From Ruegeria conchae (GTDB lineage Bacteria > Pseudomonadota > Alphaproteobacteria > Rhodobacterales > Rhodobacteraceae): a stretch of DNA of 64,000 nt. The position numbers were made by a program, and so were the translations under genes. Shown one piece after another: positions 35,323 to 44,888 of the stretch. Location: positions 1 through 64,000 of the forward strand of contig NZ_AEYW01000013.1 of assembly GCF_000192475.1 (NCBI RefSeq), given 5' to 3'. Each line of letters begins with the position of its first letter. The stretch's first letter is position 1. The notes beneath the pieces were generated by a model. The model had not been told where the DNA came from and did not search any database. It worked only from the letters and a program-made list of their open reading frames with translations.

Positions 35323-35862
35323 TCAGAGCCCTTCGAACTCGCACAGAACGTGCACATCCATACCCAGATCTTCCAGTGCTTTGCGACCGCCTAGTTCGGG
35401 CAAGTCGATGATGAATGCGCAAGAGATAATCTCGCCCCCCAGTCGTTCGATCAACTTGATGCCAGCGGCAGCGGTGCCGCCTGTAGCGAGCAGGTCGTCA
35501 ACGACCAGAATTTTTTCACCCGGCTGGATGGCATCATCATGAATCTCAACGATGGCTTCGCCATATTCCAGCTTATAGTCTTGGCTGATCGTAGTGCCGG
35601 GCAGCTTGCCTTTCTTGCGAATTGGCACAAATCCAACGCTCAACTGATGTGCTATGGCACCGCCCAGAATGAAGCCGCGTGCCTCAAGACCCACGACCTT
35701 ATCGATCCGCTCGCCCGCATAGGGGTGCAGCATCTGGTCGATTGCCATACGAAACCCGCGTGGATCAGCAAATAGGGTGGTAACATCCCGGAACATGATC
35801 CCCTCATGCGGGAAATCGACAATGGTCCGAATGTAATCCTTGACCGTTTTGTTTCTGGACAT
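35323..35862 (-). CDS. apt: adenine phosphoribosyltransferase
   Basis: Purine salvage enzyme (179 residues) that makes AMP from adenine and PRPP. The PRPP site is [13 protein letters not shown] (118-130); [11 protein letters not shown] and the flexible-loop KKGKLPG are conserved. The start is ATG 35862 ([12 protein letters not shown]), preceded by AAAGGGG; the open frame runs 19 codons further without a matching site. A perfect inverted repeat lies about 20 bp upstream. mtnP at 38.9 kb releases adenine that this enzyme could recycle. Confidence 0.96.
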   Translation of the reverse strand: MSRNKTVKDYIRTIVDFPHEGIMFRDVTTLFADPRGFRMAIDQMLHPYAGERIDKVVGLEARGFILGGAIAHQLSVGFVPIRKKGKLPGTTISQDYKLEYGEAIVEIHDDAIQPGEKILVVDDLLATGGTAAAGIKLIERLGGEIISCAFIIDLPELGGRKALEDLGMDVHVLCEFEGL

Positions 35863-35879
35863 GGGCCACCCCTTTGGCA

Positions 35880-35901
35880 TCAAACACGCGGGGGTGTTTG
35901 A
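35880..35901 (-). promoter_or_regulatory. perfect palindrome just upstream of apt
   Basis: TCAAACAC and GTGTTTGA (8 bp each) are separated by six G/C-rich bases. Its place 18-39 bases ahead of the apt start codon suits either an operator or a hairpin in the 5' leader. The remaining upstream gap to 36092 holds no gene that I can see. Confidence 0.4.
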
Positions 35902-36092
35902 CCCATCAGGGTCGGTCATGCAAGAAAACTTTGGCGCCTGCGGCTACTTGCGGCGGCGGCCGATGGCGTTTGGCAGGTCATGGTAACAAAACTAAGCATT
36001 CGGGAGCCACGAGTTGCGCGGTTTACGTCAGCCACGCGCGCAATCCGCCGGTTCATCCGGGCGTTCATGAAGGAAAATGCCAAAGACTGACC

Positions 36093-36749
36093 TCAGGCAG
36101 GGCGGCGCAATACAACTGTAGCGACGCCCATTCCGATCAGAGTCAGCCCTCCGAACCGGGTCATGGCAGTGATGACGTTTGTACGTCCGATCATGCGGCG
36201 CAGCCGATCCGCCAGTAGCGCATAGGCGAGTGCGTTTAGCCCGGCGAGACCGACGAAGGTGGCGATCAGTATTGCAAATTGCGGCCCCAGCGGATCAGTA
36301 GGGCGCAGGAACTGCGGTACAAACGCAATGAAGAAAGCGATTGATTTCGGGTTCAACGCGGTGACGGCGGCGGCATGGCCAAAGACGCTGCGGGCGGTGA
36401 CATTTCGTTCAGTCTCAATAGCCTGTAAACCACCAGAAGGCGCGCTGCGAAGAAGTTTGATGCCCAGCCAAATCAGATAAACAGCACCCACCCATTTCAG
36501 CACAGTGAACAGGGTAGCCGAGGCCAACACCAGCGCGCCCAGCCCCAACAGCGATGCAGTCATCGCCACCAGATCGCCCAAAGCCACACCAGTTGCCGAG
36601 GCAACCGCAACGCTGCGCCCTTTCGACAGCGCATAGCTGAGAACCAGCAGAACCGTCGGCCCGGGGATCAGCAGCAGAGCGGTCGATGCGGCCACAAAGG
36701 CGAGCCAGAGTTCAAGTGACATTGGAAATCCTGTCGATGCGTCGCTCAC
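36093..36749 (-). CDS. LysE family translocator (amino-acid exporter)
   Basis: Inner-membrane exporter of 218 residues with five to six helices. The family pattern is clear in LIPGPTVLLVLSYALSKGRS (the LysE PGP motif), ATGVALGDLV, and a C-terminal FGGLTLIGMGVATVVLRR. Such proteins (RhtB group) export homoserine, threonine, lysine or related compounds; the substrate cannot be read from sequence. It is followed upstream by the interrupted DUF418-type gene, 25 bp away. Confidence 0.9.
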   Translation of the reverse strand: MSDASTGFPMSLELWLAFVAASTALLLIPGPTVLLVLSYALSKGRSVAVASATGVALGDLVAMTASLLGLGALVLASATLFTVLKWVGAVYLIWLGIKLLRSAPSGGLQAIETERNVTARSVFGHAAAVTALNPKSIAFFIAFVPQFLRPTDPLGPQFAILIATFVGLAGLNALAYALLADRLRRMIGRTNVITAMTRFGGLTLIGMGVATVVLRRPA

Positions 36750-36774
36750 ACCAAGCCTCGCCGCGACAGCGAGG

Positions 36775-37791
36775 TCAAGCCTTTGTGTGTTCTGTTAGGC
36801 GGCGCATCACCGTCTCTAATGGTCCGTGCTTGAATTTACTGAACCAAAGCACGGCAAATAGTGACGACAAGACACAGAAGTACAGTGCGTACATCGCGAT
36901 TTGCGGCGCGCTCAGCGATCCGTTTAGCAGTCCGAGTTCTTCCAGCAGCCCCATTCCAATCAGGATATGGGCCAGATAAAGCGTCAGGCTTTGTCGTCCT
37001 GGCGCGGTCAGAAACGTCGCGATCCCACTCTGCTCGATCATTGGCCAGAGCTTCAATAACAACCCGATCACCATACAGGCGGTCCCAGTCCCTGCCATTA
37101 TGTAGAACGGTCCGGGCGGGATCGACTCGGTCCCCAGGTAAGCCACCAATTTCGGGTCCGATGTTAACATTTGCGGAAACAGAGCCAGCACCGAAGCGCC
37201 AAAGCCTCACATGATCAACCGATGCTGAATGCAAAGGGGCTGAAGGTCAGACCGTCCGATCGCCATCCCGATCAATAGGAATGCTGCCCATGGCAAGATC
37301 GGGTGCCAGCCGTTGAAAAGTGCGTTGCGAATAAATCCGGGCAAGCTCCAGATATCGGTATACACCAGCGTTTCCCAATCCCAGCCCTGATCATAGTTGA
37401 AGATCAGGTTGGCGAATACTGCGAGGATCAGGATTCCCAACGCTCTCAGCCACAGCCCGCGTTTCGAAGCCGTCAGAAACGCGGCGCCGACTACAAAGTA
37501 AAGCGCATAGAAATGCAGGATATCGGCGTCGAATATGGTCATATTTATGAGACCGATCACAAACAGAAACGCAGCTCTGCGTAGCAATAATCCTGCTGAG
37601 ATACGTGACAATCCGATACCAATTCCGGCGAGAACTACGAATAAAGCAGCTGCGCGCCCTTCCAGCGCATCAATCAAAACAGAGGCCCAATCAGTGCCCG
37701 GAGCGACTTCGGCTGCGATACGGAAGTTAACCAACACCATACCGCAAAAGGCTAAAAAGCGGGCAGCATCCAGCGCGTCCAATCGTTTCAT
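36775..37791 (-). pseudogene. DUF418/DUF1624-type membrane protein gene interrupted by an in-frame TGA
   Basis: Two open segments in one reading frame, 37791-37210 and 37206-36775, are separated by a single TGA at 37207-37209. Together they give about 338 residues with a DUF418/heparan-acetyltransferase-like layout: an N-terminal RLDALDAARFLAFCGMVLVN, multiple helices, an ILPWAAFLLIGMAIGRSDL block, then FGASVLALFP and a C-terminal QSLTLYLAHILIGMG motif. Nothing else is damaged and no base is gained or lost, so it is either a recent nonsense mutation (for example from a TGG codon) or a sequencing error. Restart at GTG 37194 would give only the C-terminal third. Confidence 0.75.
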
Positions 37792-38013
37792 AACGCCTCT
37801 CTATGCTCGGGCTGGGTTGGCTAAGTGTATGCCTTTTCATCGATAATTGGCTTCAACATGACGTGGCATCAGGGCATTTCAACTGCTTCTATCTCAAACG
37901 CCAGGGGATCTTGCATTGCGGCAACAGATTTAAGATTGAATGAAGCTTGGCTCATGCATCTTGAAACGCGCTTAAGACTTCCCACACTCGCAGTGCGACC
38001 AAAGGAGGGGGCA

Positions 38014-38871
38014 ATGGTTCAAACACAACATGCAGATACTAAGGCTGGTTCCAGCCACTTTGGCGTTGAGCGCGTAAAAAACATTCTGGTTGGGCTGCTG
38101 CTGACCGGTGCTATCATCTATGCAGGCATCGTCGGTTACATGTTTCTTAACCAGCAATCGCTGCTTTACAAACCGGATGGTGAATTGCCCGACCCATCCA
38201 GCGTTGGATTGGCAGATGTTGAGATGCAATCGGTCCCGATGACCGATGGCACAGTGCTGACAGTCTGGGCCGCGCCGGCTGCGGTTCCCGATGCACCGAC
38301 AGTCCTGTTTTTCCACGGCCAAAGCGGCAATCTGGGTGATCGCGCTGATCGTTTGCGCGAAATTCTCAACTCTGGCTACGGCTTGCTGGCCCCCAGCTAT
38401 CGTGGCTTTCCGGGCAGCGAGGGTGAACCTTCGGAATTGGCCTTGATCTCTGATGGCGTGCAACTGTTCGACCGGCTGACCGGAAAGGGTGAAGCCGTTG
38501 TTTTGCACGGACAAAGCCTCGGCACCGGCATCGCGGCCGCCGTTGCTGCTGAGCGTCCTGAGGCGGAATTGCTTGTGCTTGAAGCCCCATTCACTGCTAC
38601 CGTCGATGTCGCTGCAGAACGCTATCCGTTTCTTCCTGTCTCTGTCCTGATGAAGGATCAGTTTGCCACCCGCGACCTGATCGAACAGATCAGGGTGCCG
38701 ACGTTGATCTTTCACGGCACCGAGGATGAAACCATCCCGCTGCACCACGGACAGGCTCTGGCCGAGATGTCTGATATCGCGCAGCTTTACGTGATCCCGG
38801 ACGGAAGCCACAACGATCTGTGGTCATATGGCCTTTGGGACGAGGTGCAAAAGAACCTGTCTCAGAACTGA
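38014..38871 (+). CDS. membrane-anchored alpha/beta hydrolase (Bem46-like)
   Basis: Serine hydrolase-fold protein of 285 residues. One N-terminal membrane helix (LLLTGAIIYAGIVGYMFL) places the catalytic domain in the periplasm. The nucleophile elbow is HGQSLGTG, the acid is in GTEDETIP, and the His is in GSHNDLW; the oxyanion region is FFHGQSGN. It resembles Bem46/YfhR proteins of unknown substrate. The start is ATG 38014, following an excellent AAAGGAGGGGG site; upstream in-frame sequence has no comparable signal. Confidence 0.88.
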   Translation: MVQTQHADTKAGSSHFGVERVKNILVGLLLTGAIIYAGIVGYMFLNQQSLLYKPDGELPDPSSVGLADVEMQSVPMTDGTVLTVWAAPAAVPDAPTVLFFHGQSGNLGDRADRLREILNSGYGLLAPSYRGFPGSEGEPSELALISDGVQLFDRLTGKGEAVVLHGQSLGTGIAAAVAAERPEAELLVLEAPFTATVDVAAERYPFLPVSVLMKDQFATRDLIEQIRVPTLIFHGTEDETIPLHHGQALAEMSDIAQLYVIPDGSHNDLWSYGLWDEVQKNLSQN

Positions 38872-38873
38872 GA

Positions 38874-39746
38874 TCATAAGACCCGCCCAGCCACCGCATC
38901 CAGCTTGGCCAACAAGGCCGGGTCACGCTTTTCTGGCGCAGTCAGGATGGCATATTCCAGCGCCCGGTCGCAGCCATGCGGGCAGGGTGCGCGCTCTGCT
39001 CCCAGCACAGCGGGCAGACCTTTGACCAATGCTCGGCCTTTTTCCGCATTACCGGTCAGCGTAGCGATGATTGCGGTTACGTCGACCTCGCCGTGGTCCG
39101 GGTGCCAGCTGTCATAATCGGTGACCATGGCGATCGAGGCATAACAAAGCTCGGCCTCGCGGGCGAGTTTCGCTTCCGGCATGTTGGTCATGCCGATCAC
39201 ATCACAGCCCCAGTGCTCGCGGTACATCTTGGATTCCGCCAACGAGGAAAACTGCGGCCCTTCCATCGCCAGATAGGTCCCGCCCCGGTGGACAGTGATG
39301 CCTGCCGTCTTGCCGGCGGTCTCGCAAGCGTCCGACAGGCGCGGGCAGGTTGGATGGGCAACGCTCACATGAGCGACGCAGCCAGTTCCGAAAAAGCTCT
39401 TTTCGCGGGCAAATGTCCGGTCGATGAACTGATCCACGATCACGAAATCACCCGGCGCCATATGTTCGCGGAATGACCCGCAGGCAGAAACCGAAATCAC
39501 ATCCGTTACGCCCAGCCGCTTCAACGCGTCGATATTGGCGCGATAGGGCACTTCGGTCGGTGAATGCACATGACCACGACCGTGACGCGGTAGAAAGGCC
39601 ATCTCAATACCGTCCAGTGACCCGGTTAGAATCTGATCCGACGGATTGCCCCATGGTGTCTCCACAGTGACCCATTCGGCATTTTCCAGACCATCGATCT
39701 CATAGATACCCGATCCTCCGATGACGGCGATTTTTGTTTGGGTCAC
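38874..39746 (-). CDS. mtnP: S-methyl-5'-thioadenosine phosphorylase
   Basis: Cleaves methylthioadenosine with phosphate to adenine and methylthioribose-1-phosphate (290 residues). The phosphate loop is IGGSGIYEI near the N-terminus; RHGRGH, MTNMPEAKLARE and VTDYDSWH are the purine and ribose contact blocks of MTAP. The start is GTG 39746 with GGAGA six bases upstream; the frame stays open 24 codons further but without a site. The adenine product can be recycled by Apt encoded 3 kb away. Convergent with the alpha/beta hydrolase gene, 2 bp apart. Confidence 0.93.
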   Translation of the reverse strand: MTQTKIAVIGGSGIYEIDGLENAEWVTVETPWGNPSDQILTGSLDGIEMAFLPRHGRGHVHSPTEVPYRANIDALKRLGVTDVISVSACGSFREHMAPGDFVIVDQFIDRTFAREKSFFGTGCVAHVSVAHPTCPRLSDACETAGKTAGITVHRGGTYLAMEGPQFSSLAESKMYREHWGCDVIGMTNMPEAKLAREAELCYASIAMVTDYDSWHPDHGEVDVTAIIATLTGNAEKGRALVKGLPAVLGAERAPCPHGCDRALEYAILTAPEKRDPALLAKLDAVAGRVL

Positions 39747-39951
39747 GTTTGCTCTCCGTTGAAAATATCTTCTTGGTGAGTTCTGCGGGCCACGGTCACT
39801 TTTGACAAGTGGGTTCAACGGTTTGTGTGCATCTGCGTCAAGCTATGCGTGGGATGCATATCAGGGTCCCACCTGGCGCAGTATCTCAAGATCGGTTTGA
39901 CCGCTAGAAGGCCCCTTTCGCGCGAACAAAACCGACCAACAGGACCGATCC

Positions 39952-41586
39952 ATGCCCCGAGCCATGCTGGCAAGCTTTGCCAATCGTATCGCCAAACCCG
40001 ATTTGCGTTGGGTCCCGGACGAAGGGCTAACCTTTTCCCGCCTGCGGATCGAGCTTTTGTCTGGCCTAACCGTCGCTTTGGCTCTGGTCCCCGAAGCTGT
40101 GGCCTTTGCCTTCGTTGCCGGGGTGCACCCTCTGGTCGGATTGTACGCGGCATTTCTGGTTGGTCTGATCACCGCGCTGATCGGTGGCCGTCCGGGCATG
40201 ATTTCGGGCGCAACCGGGGCACTAGCGGTTGTCATGGTCGCTCTGGTCGCGGAACACGGGGTCGAATACCTGTTCGCGACCGTTGTCCTGATGGGGATCA
40301 TGCAGATCATCGCGGGGGCCATGCATTGGGGCCGGTTTATCCGCCTAGTGCCGCATCCGGTGATGCTGGGCTTTGTGAACGGACTGGCGATTGTGATCTT
40401 TCTGGCGCAGCTGGGCCAGTTCAAAGTACCTGGCACCATGGAAAACACCGGCCACGGAATGAGTGGTGGTGAGTGGTTGTCAGGCCTGCAGCTTTATACA
40501 ATGCTTGGCTTGGTCGGACTGACCATGGCGGTGATCTGGGTCATGCCCCGCATCACCCGCATCATCCCTGCACCGTTGGCCGGGATCGTAGTCGTCGCCG
40601 CTCTGGTCATCGGCATTGGGCTGGACGTCCCGCGTGTCGGCGATCTGGCATCGATCGAAGGCGGTTTGCCTAAATTCCATCTCCCGATGGTTCCACTGAA
40701 CTGGGAAACCTTTGAAATCATCCTGCCCTATGCGCTGATCCTTGCGGCGATCGGCCTGATCGAATCCCTGCTGACCCTGAACCTTGTGGGTGAGATCACC
40801 GGCAAACGCGGCGGCGCCTCGCAGGAGTGTATCGCGCAAGGCACAGCGAACGTGGTCACCGGCTTTTTTGGCGGTATGGGTGGCTGTGCCATGATCGGCC
40901 AGTCGATGATTAACGTGAAATCCGGCGGACGCACCCGGATCGCTGGCATCGCCGCGGCGTTGTTCCTGTTGTTGTTCATCCTCGTCGGCTCACCGCTGAT
41001 CGAACAAATACCGCTGGCTGCTCTGGTGGGCGTGATGTTCATGGTGGTGATAGGCACCTTCGCTTGGAACTCGCTGAAGATCATGCGCAAGGTGCCTTTG
41101 ATGGACGCGTTCGTGATCGTACTGGTGACAGTTGTGACCGTAATGGAGGACCTTGCGGTGGCTGTTGTGGTCGGGGTGATCGTCTCGGCATTGGCATACG
41201 CTTGGAACAACGCGAAACGCATTCACGCGGTCACGCGCGACTCGGAAACGGAAGAAGGTGCCAAGGTTTACGAAATACAGGGACCACTATTCTTTGGCTC
41301 GTCCGAAGGATTCGTGGAACTGTTCGAGGTACAAAACGACCCCGAGACCGTCATTATCGACTTTGCAGCCAGCCGCGTGGTGGATCAATCCGCGCTGCAG
41401 GCCATCGAGAATATTGCTTCAAAATATGAGGCGGCGGGCAAGCGGGTTATGCTGCGGCACCTCAGCCGCGATTGTCACACGCTACTGAACAAGGCCGGCC
41501 ACCTGATGGTCGATAGCGATGATGACCCGGATTACGAGCTGGCTGTCGATTATTCGGTCCGGACCGGAATTCTAGGTGGGCACTGA
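39952..41586 (+). CDS. SulP family inorganic anion transporter with STAS domain
   Basis: Inner-membrane anion transporter of 544 residues, sulfate- or bicarbonate-type. About ten or more helices fill the first ~410 residues, with the typical [20 protein letters not shown] opening and an early [16 protein letters not shown] block. A C-terminal STAS domain (~435-535) begins [13 protein letters not shown] and contains [19 protein letters not shown]. The substrate cannot be decided from sequence. The start ATG 39952 is preceded only by a weak site. Confidence 0.9.
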   Translation: MPRAMLASFANRIAKPDLRWVPDEGLTFSRLRIELLSGLTVALALVPEAVAFAFVAGVHPLVGLYAAFLVGLITALIGGRPGMISGATGALAVVMVALVAEHGVEYLFATVVLMGIMQIIAGAMHWGRFIRLVPHPVMLGFVNGLAIVIFLAQLGQFKVPGTMENTGHGMSGGEWLSGLQLYTMLGLVGLTMAVIWVMPRITRIIPAPLAGIVVVAALVIGIGLDVPRVGDLASIEGGLPKFHLPMVPLNWETFEIILPYALILAAIGLIESLLTLNLVGEITGKRGGASQECIAQGTANVVTGFFGGMGGCAMIGQSMINVKSGGRTRIAGIAAALFLLLFILVGSPLIEQIPLAALVGVMFMVVIGTFAWNSLKIMRKVPLMDAFVIVLVTVVTVMEDLAVAVVVGVIVSALAYAWNNAKRIHAVTRDSETEEGAKVYEIQGPLFFGSSEGFVELFEVQNDPETVIIDFAASRVVDQSALQAIENIASKYEAAGKRVMLRHLSRDCHTLLNKAGHLMVDSDDDPDYELAVDYSVRTGILGGH

Positions 41587-41593
41587 ATACTGG

Positions 41594-41619
41594 AAAAGGC
41601 GGCCTGATTGGCCGCATTA
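41594..41619. terminator. bidirectional terminator between convergent genes
   Basis: The stem GCGGCC / GGCCGC (41599-41604, 41610-41615) is flanked by AAAA on the left, giving a T-run on the minus strand, and by ATTATTT on the right. It serves the acetyltransferase gene at 41617 and the SulP gene. Confidence 0.75.
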
Positions 41620-42261
41620 TTTCTGCAAAGCGATCTTCTCCAATACGTTGATATCACCCGAGAGCAGCGCTTCTTCGACCTGTGCGATGGTTTCTGCTGG
41701 CCAATCCCACCAGCGCAATGCTTGCAACCGCTCGATGACATGGCGATCAAAACGGAACCGTCGAACTTCCGCAGGATTACCGGTAACAATCGCATAGGGT
41801 GGAACCTCACCGCGCACGACCGAACCTGCGCCGATGATTGCGCCATTTCCGATCCGTGCACCGGGCAGGATCAGCGCCCCGAAACCGATCCAGACATCGT
41901 GCCCAATAACCGTTTCACGTGTGTCAGGTTGGTAGCCTGTCATGCGATCTGGATTGAAGATTGGAAACGGAAAGCAGGTCAACCCATCGACCGCGTGGTT
42001 TGCTGAAGCGGTGATAAACCTTACCCCATGAGCGATCTGGCAGAACTTGCCGAGCACCAGTTTTTCTTCCGAAAAGGTAAAAAGATACGGTGCAAGCCGC
42101 TGCGCCCAGTCCTGCGGAGCATCGAAGTCAGAGGCATAGGTGTATTCTCCGGCCTCGAACCGGGGATGGTCGATGGCCTGAGATAAGAATACCGTTCCCT
42201 TGTGGCTAGAGCCGTCGGGTAGAGAGATCGGATATCTGCGAAGAGGATCGGGCAGCGGCAT
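41617..42261 (-). CDS. CatB-related hexapeptide-repeat O-acetyltransferase
   Basis: Left-handed beta-helix acetyltransferase of 214 residues, related to xenobiotic (chloramphenicol/streptogramin) acetyltransferases. LVLGKFCQIAHGVRFI starts the helix; the catalytic His is in SANHAVDGLT; then TVIGHDVWIGFGALILPG and IGNGAIIGAGSVV give classic hexapeptide repeats. The substrate is unknown and resistance should not be inferred. Its ATG lies in the stop of the flavin reductase gene (TAATG), so the two are coupled. Confidence 0.88.
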   Translation of the reverse strand: MPLPDPLRRYPISLPDGSSHKGTVFLSQAIDHPRFEAGEYTYASDFDAPQDWAQRLAPYLFTFSEEKLVLGKFCQIAHGVRFITASANHAVDGLTCFPFPIFNPDRMTGYQPDTRETVIGHDVWIGFGALILPGARIGNGAIIGAGSVVRGEVPPYAIVTGNPAEVRRFRFDRHVIERLQALRWWDWPAETIAQVEEALLSGDINVLEKIALQK

Positions 42262-42866
42262 TAGTCATCCGGTCGTGAAAGGCTGAACAGTTCTGTCACT
42301 ACAGAATAGTCCCGATATCCCAGCCGCGCGAGGGGATTGAACGAGGTCACGTCAAACTTGCCATCGCGAATATGGTCGTCCTGCAGATGAATGCCGGTGA
42401 CCTCTCCGAATACCACTCGATTTGCCTCACCCGGTAGGGTCACGATCCGCGTCAGTTTGCATTCCAGCGCTCCGGGCGCGCCTGCGACCCGCGAGCAGGC
42501 GATCGTTTCGCATTCAATCGGGGTCAGCCCGGCATGGGCGAATTCGTCAATGTGCTTTGCCAGGCCTTCCGAGCTGGCATTCATCGCGTCACGATGCGCA
42601 TGGGCCACGACGTTCACGCAGAACACGCCGGTTGCCTCGATATTGGCGATGCTGTCCTTGCCGCCGTCCTGATCGTGCTTTGTGCCCGTTGTGGCAAACA
42701 TCACCTGAGGCGGCGTGTAGGCGACGCCGTTAAAGAAGGAATAGGGCGCCAGATTGTTGATCCCTTCCGCATCGCGCGTTGAAATCCAACCGATTGGGCG
42801 CGGCGTGATGATGGCGTTGAAGGGATTGTGCGGCAGGCCGTGGCCGTCTTCGGGGCGATAGAACAT
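42261..42866 (-). CDS. flavin reductase family protein (FMN-binding)
   Basis: FMN-binding split-barrel protein of 201 residues. NAIITPRPIGWIST is the flavin-phosphate segment; NLAPYSFFNGVAYTPPQVMF and GVFCVNVVAHAHRDAMN follow in family order. It is closest to the DIM6/NTAB-like group of oxidoreductases rather than a dedicated monooxygenase partner. The start is ATG 42866, with GGAG six bases upstream; the longer frame to 42947 would overlap the divergent acetyltransferase. It leads a two-gene unit with the CatB-like gene. Confidence 0.9.
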   Translation of the reverse strand: MFYRPEDGHGLPHNPFNAIITPRPIGWISTRDAEGINNLAPYSFFNGVAYTPPQVMFATTGTKHDQDGGKDSIANIEATGVFCVNVVAHAHRDAMNASSEGLAKHIDEFAHAGLTPIECETIACSRVAGAPGALECKLTRIVTLPGEANRVVFGEVTGIHLQDDHIRDGKFDVTSFNPLARLGYRDYSVVTELFSLSRPDD

Positions 42867-42938
42867 AAGATCTCCAAGCGTTTGCCCAAGGCGTATCGAA
42901 GTGCTAGGGCGAATTCCAGCAAGGAAAAGAGGGCGCGC

Positions 42939-43433
42939 GTGCAGCAATTCAGGATCAGGCCGGAAGAGCCAGAGGACTGGTGGGAAGTCGAGGCACTATA
43001 TGACCTGTGCTTTGCACCAGGGCGCGAGGCGCTGTCGTCCTATCGGCTGCGCGATGACGTGCCTCCGGTTGCCGGGCTATCGCAGGTTGCGCGCGATGGG
43101 CAGGGTATTCTGGCGGGTGCGATCCGGTTTTGGCCCGTACACATAGAAGATCACGACGCATTGCTGCTAGGTCCGGTGGCCGTGCATCCAACCCATCAGG
43201 GAGAGGGGCTGGGCGGCTATCTGATCCACCAGGGCGTTGAAGCCGGGCGCGCCAAAGGCTGGGATCGTGTCATGTTGGTGGGTGATGCGCCCTATTATGC
43301 GCGATTTGGTTTCAATCGGCTCACCGGTGTTGAGATGCCCCCACCCACCAACCCGGATCGCGTGCTTGGGTTAGAGCTAATCCCCGGAGTTTGGTCTGGA
43401 ATCCAAGGAGTTGTCACCCGCTGGACGCGCTGA
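42939..43433 (+). CDS. GNAT family N-acetyltransferase (YhbS-like)
   Basis: Acetyltransferase of 164 residues. FRIRPEEPEDWWEVEALYD opens the fold; LLGPVAVHPTHQGEGLGG is the acetyl-CoA pyrophosphate loop, and VMLVGDAPYYARFGF is the C-terminal family motif (PxYYxRFGF), characteristic of the YhbS group. The start is GTG 42939, preceded by GAGGG; the frame is open to 42828 but that part overlaps the divergent flavin reductase start region. Substrate unknown. Confidence 0.88.
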   Translation: MQQFRIRPEEPEDWWEVEALYDLCFAPGREALSSYRLRDDVPPVAGLSQVARDGQGILAGAIRFWPVHIEDHDALLLGPVAVHPTHQGEGLGGYLIHQGVEAGRAKGWDRVMLVGDAPYYARFGFNRLTGVEMPPPTNPDRVLGLELIPGVWSGIQGVVTRWTR

Positions 43434-43486
43434 CCCATTGAAAACCCGCCGCAAAGTGCCGATGTTTTCAGAACAGGAGGGCACAG

Positions 43487-44254
43487 ATGCAGGACGTTGT
43501 TCTTGTCGAAAAACTCGATCCCGAGGCCGAACTTGACCGGCTGGCGCAACTTTATGGCTCGGCAGGTGGTGCGGGGGTAAACCTGTTGAACAAATTGGGC
43601 GGGTCTGCAGAATCCCTGCTGGATCAGCTGCCAAAACCGGTGCGGGAAGGCCTGACCGAAGCCACCGAACAGGCGCTTTGGCTGGCCATGCATGCCGCCG
43701 AAGGCACGCGCCGGGCGGTCCCGGATCAGAAACCTTGGGTCAATACGGCGCTGACTACCGCCATGGGCGCAGCCGGAGGCCTGGGCGGCGTGTCAACAGC
43801 TTTGGTTGAACTGCCCGCGACCACAGCAATGATGCTACGTGCCATCCAGGGCGCGGCAGCACGCGAAGGGTTCGATCCGAAGGCTGAAAACGTGAAATTC
43901 GACTCGATCCGGGTGCTGTCAGCCGCAGGACCGCTGGCCGAGGATGATGGGGCTGATCTGGGCTTTTTCTCGATGCGTTTGACCCTGACGGGGCCAACCA
44001 TGCAGCGCCTGATTGCGCTGGTTGCTCCGCGATTGTCGGTCGTGCTGGGCCAGAAGCTCGCGGCGCAGTCCGTACCGCTGCTTGGTGCGCTTGCCGGGGG
44101 TGGCACGAACTTTATTTATACCCGCTACTATCAGCAGATCGCGCAGGTGCATTTCGGGCTCCGTCGATTGGCAATTGACGCCGACATTCCTCATGACGAG
44201 TTGGTGCGCCGATTGTCGGGACGGATGGCCCTTAGGCAAGGAACTTTCCCGTAA
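43487..44254 (+). CDS. EcsC family protein
   Basis: A 255-residue protein of the EcsC family, named after a gene in a Bacillus ABC-transporter operon but of unknown function. The central region is rich in small residues (TALTTAMGAAGGLGGVSTAL) and hydrophobic helices (LLGALAGGGTNFIYTRYY). AAREGFDPKAENV and FGLRRLAIDADIPHDEL are family segments. AGGAGG lies seven to eight bases ahead of ATG 43487. It stands between two unrelated genes and gives no context clue. Confidence 0.85.
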   Translation: MQDVVLVEKLDPEAELDRLAQLYGSAGGAGVNLLNKLGGSAESLLDQLPKPVREGLTEATEQALWLAMHAAEGTRRAVPDQKPWVNTALTTAMGAAGGLGGVSTALVELPATTAMMLRAIQGAAAREGFDPKAENVKFDSIRVLSAAGPLAEDDGADLGFFSMRLTLTGPTMQRLIALVAPRLSVVLGQKLAAQSVPLLGALAGGGTNFIYTRYYQQIAQVHFGLRRLAIDADIPHDELVRRLSGRMALRQGTFP

Positions 44255-44334
44255 TGCTTGGCAGATTCCACCAGATATGATAAATATCACTTTATAAACC
44301 GCAACATAAGCGGAGCGAGCAGTAGGTATGAACC

Positions 44335-44817
44335 GTGTTTGACGGGCGCAGCGGCGTGGCTGGCAGGCTTTCGGCAGAGGGGCTTTCTCTGTCCGGTGCG
44401 CTGCCTGTATTTACCCAATCTGCTGCACTTTGTTATCGCATCAAATGTGGTGCGCCTGAAATTTTGTTGATCACGACCCGTAGGGCGCAACGCTGGATCA
44501 TTCCAAAAGGGTGGCTCATCAACGGGCTATCTGCGCCAGAAACTGCCGCGCGGGAGGCTTGGGAAGAGGCGGGCGTGCTTGGAAAATGTGGAACTGAAAG
44601 CCTGGGCCGATTTGCATACGTAAAGAAGCGATCTAACAATGCCTCTGCGTTGTGTCTGGTCGATGTTTTTCCGCTGTTTGTGCAGCAAATGGAGACTCGT
44701 TTCCCCGAAGCCGGGAAACGCAGAAGGAAGTGGCATTCGCCTGAAAAAGCATCGGCGAAGGTGTCATCCCCTGAGCTTGCTGCACTTTTGGACGGATTCG
44801 GTGGCCATACGCACTAG
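44335..44817 (+). CDS. NUDIX hydrolase
   Basis: NUDIX-fold phosphohydrolase of 160 residues. The NUDIX box reads GWLINGLSAPETAAREAWEE followed by AGV, so the REUXEEXGU half is intact while the first Glu position is Leu, as in diphosphoinositol/diadenosine polyphosphate-type members. ILLITTRRAQRWIIPKGW precedes it. The GTG start at 44335 is the only suitable one nearby. Substrate is probably a diadenosine polyphosphate or inositol pyrophosphate, by family only. Confidence 0.85.
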   Translation: MFDGRSGVAGRLSAEGLSLSGALPVFTQSAALCYRIKCGAPEILLITTRRAQRWIIPKGWLINGLSAPETAAREAWEEAGVLGKCGTESLGRFAYVKKRSNNASALCLVDVFPLFVQQMETRFPEAGKRRRKWHSPEKASAKVSSPELAALLDGFGGHTH

Positions 44818-44888
44818 TGGGTCAAGATCAAGACTTGATATTGCCTTGTTGGTCGGTATCTATTCGCCAACCGTAAACTGGAAACACC

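Noticed and set aside
37160-37171. ATGTTAACAT palindrome resembling the zwf operator
   Set aside because: It lies inside the coding part of the DUF418-type gene and lacks the central GCGA of the zwf site; probably chance.
37207-37209. TGA as a selenocysteine codon
   Set aside because: The family is not a known selenoprotein, and no SECIS-like hairpin was evident right after the codon. A nonsense change is simpler.
36836-37234. Out-of-frame open segment bridging the TGA in the DUF418-type gene
   Set aside because: Its translation does not resemble the family; the conserved protein continues in the original frame on both sides, so a frameshift explanation is not needed.
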